64,000 nt of DNA from contig NZ_JALJDX010000220.1 in NCBI RefSeq assembly GCF_022952855.1, positions 62,001 to 126,000 on the forward strand, written 5' to 3'. Under the pieces are notes generated by a model. It ran no database searches. It saw nothing but the letters and a program-made list of their open reading frames with translations, and was not told the DNA's origin. Source of the DNA: Pseudomonas sp. RGM2987. GTDB taxonomy: Bacteria; Pseudomonadota; Gammaproteobacteria; Pseudomonadales; Pseudomonadaceae. A program made the translations under genes and the position numbers. Positions 17,035 through 25,420 of this stretch are shown here, one piece after another (positions within the stretch are counted from its first letter, which is position 1; the number at the start of each line of letters is the position of its first letter).

Positions 17035-18066
17035 TCAGGGAATGGGTTTGTCCAGCCAGTCCAGCAGCGCCTTGTGGAAACGCTCCGGCTCTTCCATTTG
17101 CGGTGCGTGCCCCAGATTGGGGAACTCCACCAGGGTCGAACGTGGAATCAGCCCTGCGACCTGCTTGCCCAGCACTTCATAACGGCCCAGCCTGGCTTTC
17201 AGTGCCGGTGGCGCGATGTCGCTGCCGATGGCCGTGGTGTCGGCGTTGCCGATCAGCAGCAGGGTCGGCATGCTCAGGTTCTTGAACTCGTAATAGACCG
17301 GCTGGGTGAAGATCATGTCGTAGATCAGCGCCGAGTTCCATGCCACTTGCTGACGCCCAGGTCCCTTGTTCAAGCCGGCCAGCATGTCTACCCAGCGCTC
17401 GAATTCCGGCTTCCAGCGACCCGCGTAGTAGGTGGTGCGTTCGTAGTTGCGGATGCCATCGGCGTTGAGCTTCAGCTCACGCTCGTACCACTGGTCAACG
17501 CTGCGGTAGGGCACGCCCAGGGCTTTCCAGTCTTCCAGGCCAATGGGATTGACCATCGCCAGGCGCTCGACCTGGTCGGGGTACTGCAAGGCGTAACGGG
17601 TGGCGAGCATGCCGCCGGTGGAGTGGCCGAGGACGATGGATTTCTGCACGCCGAGGGCTTTGAGCAGCGCCTGCGTATTACTCGCCAGCTGCTGGAAGCT
17701 GTACTGATAGTGTTCGGGTTTGCTCGATGTGCAGAAGCCGATCTGGTCCACCGCGATCACCCGGTATCCGGCTTCGCTGAGGGCCTTGATCGAATCGCCC
17801 CAGGTGGCGGCGCAGAAATTCTTGCCATGCATCAGGACCACGGTGCGGCCGTTGACCTTGTGCTGGGCGGGGACATCCATATAGCCCATCTGCAACGACT
17901 GGCCCTGGGTCTGGATGGCGTAGTGCTTGAGGGTATAGGGGTAGTCAAAGCCTTCGAGTTGCGGACCATAGGCCGGGCCTCCAGGCGGATTGGCGGCGTG
18001 GGCGAGCAGGGGCAGGGTGGCGCTCAGGAACAGGCCGGGCAGCCAGCGGGCGGTGTGACGCGACAT
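17035..18066 (-). CDS. Exported alpha/beta hydrolase
   Basis: 343 aa from the ATG at 18066, preceded by AAGGAG; a longer frame to 18141 lacks a ribosome site. Residues 1-24 are a signal peptide (WLPGLFLSATLPLLAHA-A), implying a periplasmic location. The alpha/beta hydrolase core has the oxyanion motif LMHGKNFCAATW, the nucleophile elbow GHSTGG (Ser ~166) and the terminal His in LGHAPQMEEPE. The substrate is unknown; an ester or a C-C bond hydrolase are both possible. Confidence 0.88.
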   Translation of the reverse strand: MSRHTARWLPGLFLSATLPLLAHAANPPGGPAYGPQLEGFDYPYTLKHYAIQTQGQSLQMGYMDVPAQHKVNGRTVVLMHGKNFCAATWGDSIKALSEAGYRVIAVDQIGFCTSSKPEHYQYSFQQLASNTQALLKALGVQKSIVLGHSTGGMLATRYALQYPDQVERLAMVNPIGLEDWKALGVPYRSVDQWYERELKLNADGIRNYERTTYYAGRWKPEFERWVDMLAGLNKGPGRQQVAWNSALIYDMIFTQPVYYEFKNLSMPTLLLIGNADTTAIGSDIAPPALKARLGRYEVLGKQVAGLIPRSTLVEFPNLGHAPQMEEPERFHKALLDWLDKPIP

Positions 18067-18165
18067 GGTCAGTCTCCTTTTGGTCAACCGCCGAGCCTGG
18101 GGCGACCCGATTATGGCGACATTAACCACAGGCAACCGCACCGCCTGAACGTTCCACCGATTGAG

Positions 18166-18612
18166 TCAGTGGGCCGGGTAATCCGCTACCACAGTCTGAG
18201 TCCCGTCCTTTTTCAAGCCGATGACTTGATAAGCGTCGCTCATGCCGTCCATTTCCATGCCGGGCGAGCCCATGGGCATGCCCGGCGCGGCCACGCCGAG
18301 CAAGTCGTCGCGCTTGCTCAGGGCCAACACTTGCTCTGCCGGGACGTGACCCTCGACGAACTTGCCGTTGGTCTCGGCGGTGTGACACGAACGCAGGTTC
18401 GGCGCGACCCCCAGGCGTTGCTTGACCGAACTCATGTCGGTCTCGACATGGTCGTTCACCTTGAAGCCGTTCTGTTGCAGGTGCGATATCCACTTTTTGC
18501 AGCAGCCGCAATTGGCGTCGCGGTGCACGTCGATGGTGACAGGCTCCAAGGCTTGGGCCAGCGTGGTGATAAACAGCGCGCTCAGGGCGAGCAGGTGCAG
18601 GGGCTTTGCCAT
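18166..18612 (-). CDS. DUF411 metal-binding protein, exported
   Basis: 148 aa from the ATG at 18612. A signal peptide (LLALSALFITTLAQA-LE) precedes the DUF411 domain. The cysteine cluster NCGCCKKW (~34-41), a further Cys/His pair (RSCHTAE), the GHVPAEQV segment and a Met-rich stretch (GMPMGSPGMEMDGM) are typical. DUF411 proteins are periplasmic and usually linked to copper handling. No copper-export genes are adjacent here, so the copper role is inferred from the family and the Cys/Met residues. Confidence 0.87.
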   Translation of the reverse strand: MAKPLHLLALSALFITTLAQALEPVTIDVHRDANCGCCKKWISHLQQNGFKVNDHVETDMSSVKQRLGVAPNLRSCHTAETNGKFVEGHVPAEQVLALSKRDDLLGVAAPGMPMGSPGMEMDGMSDAYQVIGLKKDGTQTVVADYPAH

Positions 18613-18774
18613 GGAAGCAGTCTCTTGGCGAACGAATGGGCGCAAGGATAGCAGACAAGGTAGCCAGGGAAGCTGACAGGAGGCTGAGGGAGGGATTACA
18701 GAGTTGTCAAATTGTTTTGCAAACCCACACAGGAGCAAGCTGGATTTCCCTGTGGCGAGGGCACATACCGCGGA

Positions 18775-20769
18775 TCAGCGAACCTTGAACCGCCCCATGA
18801 TCGCATTCACCCGGCTGTTGGCGTCCAGCAGCTGACGCGTATTGTTTTCGCTGGCCAGGCCGCTTTCCACCAGTTCTTCCACCATGTGGCGGATCTGCAC
18901 CATGCTGCGGTTGATTTCCTCGGTGACGGCGCTCTGTTGCTCGGCAGCGGTGGCGATCTGGGTGCTCAGGCTGTTGATCTGGCTGACGGAGCCGGCCATT
19001 TCGTCCAGGCCCGAGTTGACGCGTGCGGTGGCGTCGGCCGCCGATTGACAGCTGGCCTGGGTGTTTTCCATGGCTGCCACCGACGAGCTCACGCCCTGGG
19101 TCAGGCGGGTCAGCATTTCGTTGATTTCCGAGGTGCTGGCCTGGGTGCGGGCGGCGAGGGCGCGGACCTCGTCGGCCACTACCGCAAAACCACGGCCCTG
19201 TTCACCGGCCCGGGCGGCTTCGATGGCGGCGTTGAGGGCCAGCAGGTTGGTCTGCCCGGCGATGGCGCCGATGACCCCGAGAATCTCGGTGATGCGCTGG
19301 GCGTCCTGTTGCATGCTCTCGACCTTGCGAGTGGCGCTGGACACTTCGTCGATCAACGCCACCACGCTGTTGGAAGCTTCGCCAACCACCACACGGGAGC
19401 GATCGGCGTGCTCGTTGGCGCGCTGGGTGAACGCCGCCGTTTCAGCGGCATTCTGCGCCACGCTTTCAGCCGTGGAGCTCATCTCGGTGATCGCGGTCAC
19501 GGTCTGGTCGGTTTCCGAAGCGTGGCGCATCAGGATTTCACTGGTGTGGGCCGAGGTCCGTTGCAGGCTGTCCAGGCTCGAGGCCATGGCGCCGGTGGCC
19601 TGGGTCACTTCGCCGATCATGCCTTGCAGATAGGCGATGAAGCCGTTGACCGAATGGCCAATGGCGCCCAACTCATCCTCGGCGCGGATGGTGATGCGTC
19701 GGGTCAGGTCGGCGTCGCCAGTGGACAGGGCGTCGATGTTGCCCTTGAGGATTTTCATGCGGTGGGTCAACTGACGGATCGCATACAACTGCATCAGCAC
19801 CAGCAGGATCACCATCGGGATTTGCAGCAGGCTCAGGGTGCTGAGGACATCGTCACGCTGGGCGGTAATCAGGCGAGTCGGCAAGGCCGTCGCCAGGAAC
19901 CACGGCGAACCTTCGATGGGGCGCATGAAGAACGTACTGGCTTGGCCATTGTTGTCGAATTCGACCCGTTGCAGCGGCTGGTCGCGCTTGGCCAGGCCGG
20001 CCTTGACCTGGGCGGCGAACGGCGAGGTAGCCGCCAGTTCGCTGATGTTCTTCAGCACGATCGGCCCGCTGATGCGCGAGCTGTTGCTGATGATCTTGCC
20101 GTCGCCTTCGACGATCAGCATCTCGGCGCTCAGGTCCGTCTCTTTGCGCGCGATCAGCTCGTTGAAGAAGCCCAGGGTCACGTCAATGGTGGAAACGCCA
20201 TACGGCACGCCGTTCTTCTGGATGGCCATGGCGCAGTTGGTGCGCGGTTCGGCGCTGGCGTCATCTTTATAAGCCGCGGCCCAGGCGCATTTGCCGGCCG
20301 GGGTGGCCATGCCGCCCTTGTGCCAGGGCTGATCGAAATAGTTCGGCGCCGCATCGCTGTTCCAGAAGGTGTTGACCACCAACTTGCCCGAGGCATCGCG
20401 GTGCCAGAAGGTGCTGAACTTGCTGCGGCCTTCGGCTCGCTGGTTGGGCAACGGCCAGATCCCGCCGCCGAAGACTTTCAGTTCGCCATATTGATCCACC
20501 AGCCCCGGCAGGACCTTGTCGATGGCATCGCTGTCGAGCAGGGGGATGGTCTGGGTGATGCTACGCTGCTGGGCCTGCACCTTGTTCAGTTCACCCTTGA
20601 TCTGCTCGGCGACCTCGCCGATGCGGTTAAGCGCCACCTGTTCTTCGGTATGGCGCAACTTGGGCGCGACCAGGTAACTGATGCCTACGACCGTCAGGAT
20701 CGACAACACCAGGATGAACAGAATCAGAAACAGTGTGTAGCGAGCCTGAATGGTGCGAAATGCGGGCAT
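18775..20769 (-). CDS. Methyl-accepting chemotaxis protein with dCache-type sensor
   Basis: 664 aa from the ATG at 20769 (AAGGA upstream). TM1 (YTLFLILFILVLSILTVVG, ~8-30), a ~270-residue periplasmic sensor with FGGGIWPLP and a GVSTIDVTL strand typical of double-Cache domains, TM2 (PMVILLVLMQLYAI, ~310-330), a HAMP linker, and the cytoplasmic signalling domain with the conserved hairpin GRGFAVVADEVRALA (~525-540). It would sense a small molecule and signal to CheA/CheW. The ligand cannot be read from sequence. No che genes are adjacent, so this is a stand-alone receptor. Confidence 0.93.
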   Translation of the reverse strand: MPAFRTIQARYTLFLILFILVLSILTVVGISYLVAPKLRHTEEQVALNRIGEVAEQIKGELNKVQAQQRSITQTIPLLDSDAIDKVLPGLVDQYGELKVFGGGIWPLPNQRAEGRSKFSTFWHRDASGKLVVNTFWNSDAAPNYFDQPWHKGGMATPAGKCAWAAAYKDDASAEPRTNCAMAIQKNGVPYGVSTIDVTLGFFNELIARKETDLSAEMLIVEGDGKIISNSSRISGPIVLKNISELAATSPFAAQVKAGLAKRDQPLQRVEFDNNGQASTFFMRPIEGSPWFLATALPTRLITAQRDDVLSTLSLLQIPMVILLVLMQLYAIRQLTHRMKILKGNIDALSTGDADLTRRITIRAEDELGAIGHSVNGFIAYLQGMIGEVTQATGAMASSLDSLQRTSAHTSEILMRHASETDQTVTAITEMSSTAESVAQNAAETAAFTQRANEHADRSRVVVGEASNSVVALIDEVSSATRKVESMQQDAQRITEILGVIGAIAGQTNLLALNAAIEAARAGEQGRGFAVVADEVRALAARTQASTSEINEMLTRLTQGVSSSVAAMENTQASCQSAADATARVNSGLDEMAGSVSQINSLSTQIATAAEQQSAVTEEINRSMVQIRHMVEELVESGLASENNTRQLLDANSRVNAIMGRFKVR

Positions 20770-21021
20770 ATGGCAGGTCCTTGCACGAAGGCGACTTTCG
20801 AAGGCAGATGAAGTTGGTATGGGCGTACCAATTTGTATCGACCTTTGCTCATGGAGCTTTAACACCGTACATCGGCGGTGATAGCACTGGATTCAGCAAA
20901 TGGATCATCGCCAATAGGTGGAAGCAAGGCTACAGCTGTAACATGGGGCTCCGCTGGCTGCCTGGCATTCCAAAAAGAGGCAGCCTGTGGGTATAGAACT
21001 GAAACATTCAGGAAATAGGCA

Positions 21022-21210
21022 ATGACTCATTCGCAACGTTTGAAATACTCGATTCTGATCGTGCTCGTCGTCCTGGCGATCATGCTGGGGCTGTCCTGGA
21101 TGCAGGGCAGGGGCATGATCAGCGAGCAGCTGTTTCAGTACATCGCCATTGCCGTGGCGGTCGCCGTTGTCGTGATCAACGGCGTGATGCGGCGCAAGGT
21201 CAAGCCCTGA
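21022..21210 (+). CDS. Small two-helix membrane protein
   Basis: 62 aa; the ATG follows AGGAAATAGGCA. Two hydrophobic stretches (ILIVLVVLAIMLGLSW, ~11-26, and QYIAIAVAVAVVVING, ~39-54) are joined by a short polar loop and flanked by positive residues (RRKVKP at the end). I do not recognise the family. It ends 10 bp from the stop of the converging Fur-like gene. Its codon use looks like that of the neighbours, which supports a real gene. Confidence 0.72.
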   Translation: MTHSQRLKYSILIVLVVLAIMLGLSWMQGRGMISEQLFQYIAIAVAVAVVVINGVMRRKVKP

Positions 21211-21219
21211 GCGCTGGTT

Positions 21220-21600
21220 TCATTCGCCGGCGTGGAGGACAGCCAGGGCCTTGGGATGCAGGCTGTAGCTTTTATCCGGGTTGAGGCTGACGACCCCCTC
21301 GCTGTACAGGCGCTTCAACACCTCGCGCACGCTCAGGAAGGACAAGGGAATGTCCAGCTCCAGCAGTTCGCTATGGACCCCCCGCACGCCCAGGCAGCGG
21401 TTGTCGTCGGCGGCCTTGAGCAACGCATCGATGACTTTGAGGCGGATCAGGCTGGTCCGCAGGCCGAAGCTCTTGAGCAGGCGCCTGATCTGCTCATTGC
21501 CGCCTCGCTCCGGCGAATTGCCAAACACCGGGTGGGTGGCCGCCAGCGAAACGCTGGTCAGTCGTGGCTTGCCGTCCATGGGCGATAGCGCGTTACGCAT
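21220..21600 (-). CDS. Fur-like winged-helix regulator (PA2384-type)
   Basis: 126 aa, start at 21600. A Fur-type winged-helix core (IRRLLKSFGLRTSLIRLKVI, VRGVHSELLELDIPLSFLSV, REVLKRLYSEGVV) spans residues ~37-110. The protein ends soon after the wing and lacks the C-terminal dimerisation/metal domain and the HHDH motifs of true Fur. In P. aeruginosa the Fur-like gene PA2384 sits beside pvdQ (PA2385), and here the gene likewise sits head to head with pvdQ. A role in iron/pyoverdine regulation is therefore likely by context. The two genes share a 240-bp divergent promoter region. Confidence 0.82.
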   Translation of the reverse strand: MRNALSPMDGKPRLTSVSLAATHPVFGNSPERGGNEQIRRLLKSFGLRTSLIRLKVIDALLKAADDNRCLGVRGVHSELLELDIPLSFLSVREVLKRLYSEGVVSLNPDKSYSLHPKALAVLHAGE

Positions 21601-21840
21601 GCAAAAACTCCTTACCAGCCTGTTCAGAAAAGGTCACCAATACTCTCCTCAATAGGACGAACGAGGGCGGGCAATCATGAAGGCCCGGATGTGAAAAAAA
21701 TGCCCTGGCTTTGTCAAACCCTTGTAGCCAAACGGGCGTCGGGCGATTAATTTTTTTTCATCCGGTTCGTTTTATGGCAAGGCACATTCCGGTCAGCACG
21801 CGGCATGTGAACTTCCTAAAAATTTGCACCAGGAGTGAAC

Positions 21841-24195
21841 GTGACGATATCCGGGCAGTTATCGAGGATTGGCCTTGCAGGCGCATTGTTGGGGACGGCG
21901 CTGGGGCTCAGCGCGACGATCCAGGCGCAAGGCAGTGAAGAGCAGGCCAGCGCCGAGATCCGCCGCACCCAGTTCGGCGTGCCGCATATCCGGGCCGAGA
22001 ACGAGCGCGGCCTGGGCTATGGCATCGGCTACGCCTACGCCCAGGACAACCTCTGCCTGCTGGCGAACGAGGTGATCACGGTCAACGCCCAGCGCTCACG
22101 CTTTTTCGGTCCAGAGCAGCTCACGGTGGAGCAGCGGGATAACCGTGCCAGCGACCTGTTCTTCAGTTGGCTCAACACCCCGCAGGCGGTTTCCGGATTC
22201 TGGCAGGCCCAGACGCCGGAGGTGCAACAGCTGGTCGAAGGCTACGTGGCGGGCTACAACCGCGCTCTGGCCGAGCGCAAGGCCAAGGGGCTGCCCGAGC
22301 AATGCGCAGGCGACTGGGTGCGCCCGCTTACCGCGTTCGACCTGGTCAAGCTGACCCGCCGCCTATTGGTAGAAGGTGGCGTCGGCCAGTTCGCCGAAGC
22401 CCTGGCCGGCGCGCAGCCGCCTCAGGCGACGGTCCAGCAAGCCAGCCATGCATCAGCCTTCGCCGGCGCGGCTGACCGACAACAGCGCTTTGCCCTGGAA
22501 CGCGGCAGCAATGCGCTGGCCATCGGCAGCGAACGTTCTTTCAACGGCCGTGGGATGCTGCTGGCGAACCCGCATTTCCCGTGGGTGGGTGGCATGCGCT
22601 TCTATCAGATGCACCTGACCATCCCTGGCAAGCTGGACGTCATGGGCGCGGCCCTGCCAGGCCTGCCAGTGATCAACATCGGTTTCAGCCAGCACCTGGC
22701 CTGGACCCATACCGTCGACACGTCCAAGCATTTCACGCTGTACCGCCTGCAACTCGACCCGAAAGACCCGACCCGCTATCTGCTCGATGGCAAGTCCATG
22801 CCGATGAGCCGCCAGACAGTCACGGTCCAGGTCAAGCAAGCCGACGGGCAGATCGGCACGGTTTCCCGCGTGGTCTATGGCTCGCAGTTTGGCCCGATCG
22901 TGCAATGGCCGGGACGGCTGGACTGGGATAACCGGTTCGCCTACAGCCTGCGGGACGCGAACCTGGAAAACGACCGCGTCCTGGCCCAGTGGTACGCGAT
23001 GAACAGGGCGGTCAGCCTCAAGGACTTGCAGGATGCGGTGCACCGCATCCAGGGCATCCCCTGGGTCAATACCCTGGCGGTGGACGATCAGGGACAAAGC
23101 CTCTACATGAACCTGTCGGTGGTGCCGAACGTGGGAGCCGAGAAACTGGCGCGCTGTAGCGATCCCCGAGCCGGCCTGCAATTGATCGTACTGGATGGCT
23201 CGCGCAGTGAATGCGCCTGGGACGTCGATCCCAAGGCTGCGCAGAAAGGCATTTATGCCGCCGGCAAGCTTCCCCAGTTGCTGCGCCGCGATTTTGTGCA
23301 GAATTCCAACGACTCGGCCTGGATGATCAACCCGGCACAGCCCTTGTCCGGCTACTCGCCGTTGATCAGCCAGCAAGGCCAGCCGCTGGGCCTGCGGGCG
23401 CGGTTTGCCCTGGAGCAGCTCGGTCGGCTGGCGAAGAACGGACCGGTGAACGTGGATGATCTGCAAGGCATGGTCATGGACGACCGGGTCTATCTGGCCG
23501 ACCAGCTGATGCCGGACCTTCTGAACGCTTGTACGGCTGAGCCGGGGCCCGACGCCGGGGCGGTGGCCGAGGCCTGCACGGCGCTCAAGGCCTGGGATCG
23601 CACCGCCAGCCTGACCAGCGGACCGGGCTTCGTGCACTTCCAGCAGATCATGGCGCGGTTGCAGGCGATGCCCGATTCGTGGCGTGTCGCGTTCGATCCG
23701 AAAGACCCGCAACATACGCCTCGGGGCCTGGCGATCGAGCGAGCGCCCGTGCTCAAGGCCGTGCGCGAAGCCATGGCGGCCTCGGTGGAAATGGCCAGGG
23801 CCGCCGGCGTGTCGAAGGACAGCCAATGGCAGGACATTCAGGTCGCCAGCAGCGGTGGCCGGCAGACGCCGATCCACGGTGGGCCCGGGGAACTGGGCAT
23901 CTACAACGCCATCCAAAGCCTGCCGGCGGCGAACGGCAAGCGTGAAGTGGTCAGCGGCACCAGCTACCTGCAAGTGGTGACGTTTGATGGCAATGGCCCC
24001 AGAGCCGAGGGCCTGCTGGCGTTCTCCATTTCCAGCGACCCGGCGTCACCGTATTCGGCAGACCAGACCCAGGTGTTTTCGCAGAAGCAGTGGAGTGTGT
24101 TGCCCTTCACGGAACAGCAGATCAAGGCCGATCCGCACTATCAGGCGCTGATTATCCGAGAAGGTGATGAGGCGGCCAGGGTGGCTACGCAATAG
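21841..24195 (+). CDS. pvdQ: PvdQ-type N-acyl amidase (pyoverdine maturation / AHL acylase)
   Basis: 784 aa from the GTG at 21841, chosen for AGGAG five bases upstream; another GTG lies at 21835 within that site. A signal peptide (residues ~1-30) sends it to the periplasm. It is an Ntn-hydrolase: after the alpha chain and a linker, the LERGSNALAIGSERS segment (Ser ~222) supplies the autocatalytic Gly-Ser cut and the N-terminal nucleophile of the beta chain, and MLLANPHFPW follows as in PvdQ. PvdQ removes the myristoyl/myristoleoyl chain from the acylated pyoverdine precursor and can also cleave long-chain acyl-homoserine lactones. The Fur-like gene next door supports PvdQ over other acylases. 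The PvdS-dependent promoter is uncertain. Confidence 0.92.
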   Translation: MTISGQLSRIGLAGALLGTALGLSATIQAQGSEEQASAEIRRTQFGVPHIRAENERGLGYGIGYAYAQDNLCLLANEVITVNAQRSRFFGPEQLTVEQRDNRASDLFFSWLNTPQAVSGFWQAQTPEVQQLVEGYVAGYNRALAERKAKGLPEQCAGDWVRPLTAFDLVKLTRRLLVEGGVGQFAEALAGAQPPQATVQQASHASAFAGAADRQQRFALERGSNALAIGSERSFNGRGMLLANPHFPWVGGMRFYQMHLTIPGKLDVMGAALPGLPVINIGFSQHLAWTHTVDTSKHFTLYRLQLDPKDPTRYLLDGKSMPMSRQTVTVQVKQADGQIGTVSRVVYGSQFGPIVQWPGRLDWDNRFAYSLRDANLENDRVLAQWYAMNRAVSLKDLQDAVHRIQGIPWVNTLAVDDQGQSLYMNLSVVPNVGAEKLARCSDPRAGLQLIVLDGSRSECAWDVDPKAAQKGIYAAGKLPQLLRRDFVQNSNDSAWMINPAQPLSGYSPLISQQGQPLGLRARFALEQLGRLAKNGPVNVDDLQGMVMDDRVYLADQLMPDLLNACTAEPGPDAGAVAEACTALKAWDRTASLTSGPGFVHFQQIMARLQAMPDSWRVAFDPKDPQHTPRGLAIERAPVLKAVREAMAASVEMARAAGVSKDSQWQDIQVASSGGRQTPIHGGPGELGIYNAIQSLPAANGKREVVSGTSYLQVVTFDGNGPRAEGLLAFSISSDPASPYSADQTQVFSQKQWSVLPFTEQQIKADPHYQALIIREGDEAARVATQ

Positions 24196-24214
24196 GACGT
24201 CATCGTTCTGCACG

Positions 24215-24245
24215 AAAGCCGCGCTCCAAAAGGGGCGCGGCTTTT
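24215..24245. terminator. Bidirectional intrinsic terminator between pvdQ and fecR-like gene
   Basis: A 13-bp GC-rich stem (AAAGCCGCGCTCC pairing with GGGGCGCGGCTTT, one G-U) with a four-base AAAA loop is followed by TTTTT on the plus strand. It lies 20 bp after the pvdQ stop and abuts the stop of the converging fecR-like gene. Confidence 0.88.
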
Positions 24246-25250
24246 TCAGTTATTGGCGGGGCGGGGCGCGATGGGATTGAGTACCGGGTTACCGTCCTGG
24301 TTCCGGGTCAGATAGACCGGTAGGACTTTGGGCAGGGAAGGCACCAGGTTCTTCACTTCGCTGAGGTCGTAGACGCCACCGATACGCAGGGCGCCGGTGC
24401 TGTTATCGGCGAGCATGACCGGGCGGTCCAGATAGCGGTTGATCAGCGGCAGCGCCTCGCTGAGGGCCAGGTTGTCCAGCACCAGCTTGCCGTTGCGCCA
24501 GGCCAGCGAGCTGTCATTGGCATCGATTTCACGCACCTGCGGCAGGTAGTCACCGGCCTTGTAGCTCGCCTGCATGCCAGGGGCAAGCTGCGAGCTGCCA
24601 CCAGTGGACGCCGGGTTGCTGCTGACCTGTACGGAGCCTTCCACCAGCGTGACCCGTACCTGATCCTGGTACATCCAGACATTGAAGCGAGTGCCGGTGA
24701 CGCGCACCTGGCCCTGGTCCGCCCGAACGATGAACGGGTGTTGCCGGTCATGGCTGACGTCGAAAAACGCTTCGCCTTTTTCCAGCGTGACCCGACGCTC
24801 GTTCTTGTAGTTGGCGAATACCAGCGCGCTGTTCAGGTTGAGATCCACTTGGCTGCCGTCGCTCAGGGTGACGTGGCGCACCGTGGTGCCGGCTTCGAAG
24901 CGCTGATAGGCGTCAGGCAACCAGCCCAGATTCCAGCCGGAGAAAGCCGCCAGGGGCAAGCCTAGAGCAAGCACTGCGGCGGCGACCGCCAACCGATTCC
25001 AGCGCGAGGGCCGGCGGTATGCCTGGGCCGCGAGAGGCGCCGGTTCAACCCGAGGCAGATGATCGGCGACCACCCAGATCTCCAGCATGGCTTGATATTC
25101 GAATGCGTGCAGCGGATCCGCATCGTGCCACTGCTGGAATGCCTGCCGTTCGGCATCGGTGCAATCGACGGCATGCAAGCGCATGCACCAATGGGCGGCC
25201 GCATCGGTGATGGCGTCGTATTCGGCTTCCGAGAGGGTACGTTCGGTCAT
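24246..25250 (-). CDS. FecR-family anti-sigma regulator (orphan, possibly FpvR)
   Basis: 334 aa, ATG at 25250. The cytoplasmic N-terminal DUF4880/anti-sigma region (AAAHWCMRLHAVDCTDAERQ) is followed by one transmembrane segment (LAVAAAVLALGLPLAAFSGW, ~87-108) and a periplasmic FecR domain (VTLSDGSQVDLNLNSAL, RVTLEKGEAFFDVSHD, TGTRFNVW, VTLVEGSVQV). Such proteins hold an ECF sigma factor inactive until a TonB receptor binds its siderophore. No sigma factor or receptor gene is adjacent. The pvdQ neighbour suggests FpvR, which controls PvdS and FpvI in P. aeruginosa, but I cannot prove it. Confidence 0.87.
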   Translation of the reverse strand: MTERTLSEAEYDAITDAAAHWCMRLHAVDCTDAERQAFQQWHDADPLHAFEYQAMLEIWVVADHLPRVEPAPLAAQAYRRPSRWNRLAVAAAVLALGLPLAAFSGWNLGWLPDAYQRFEAGTTVRHVTLSDGSQVDLNLNSALVFANYKNERRVTLEKGEAFFDVSHDRQHPFIVRADQGQVRVTGTRFNVWMYQDQVRVTLVEGSVQVSSNPASTGGSSQLAPGMQASYKAGDYLPQVREIDANDSSLAWRNGKLVLDNLALSEALPLINRYLDRPVMLADNSTGALRIGGVYDLSEVKNLVPSLPKVLPVYLTRNQDGNPVLNPIAPRPANN

Positions 25251-25420
25251 GGACTCTTCCTGGTTTGCCGCATTCTAACCTTCAGCGTAAGCCGCCGAGA
25301 ACCGCCGTCATGGCGTTTAACCATCAATTTTGCCGGTTTTTTCCGCCCAAAGGCTCAAGCACCGGCATGTGATGGGCATAGCCTCTCATAAACGCCGTGA
25401 AAAAAAGATCAACGCTCGGG

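Noticed and set aside
18712..20811. 699-codon plus-strand frame across the chemoreceptor gene
   Set aside because: Shadow of the chemoreceptor; the minus-strand product has the full MCP layout.
20950..20985. Riboregulator upstream of the small membrane protein gene
   Set aside because: A GGCTGCCT/AGGCAGCC hairpin is present but has no U-tract, no conserved partner structure and no clear overlap with the ribosome site.
21747..21770. PvdS (iron-starvation) box upstream of pvdQ
   Set aside because: TAATT-N15-CGT is one base off in the -35 element and one short in spacing, within a T-rich run. Too weak to call without expression data.
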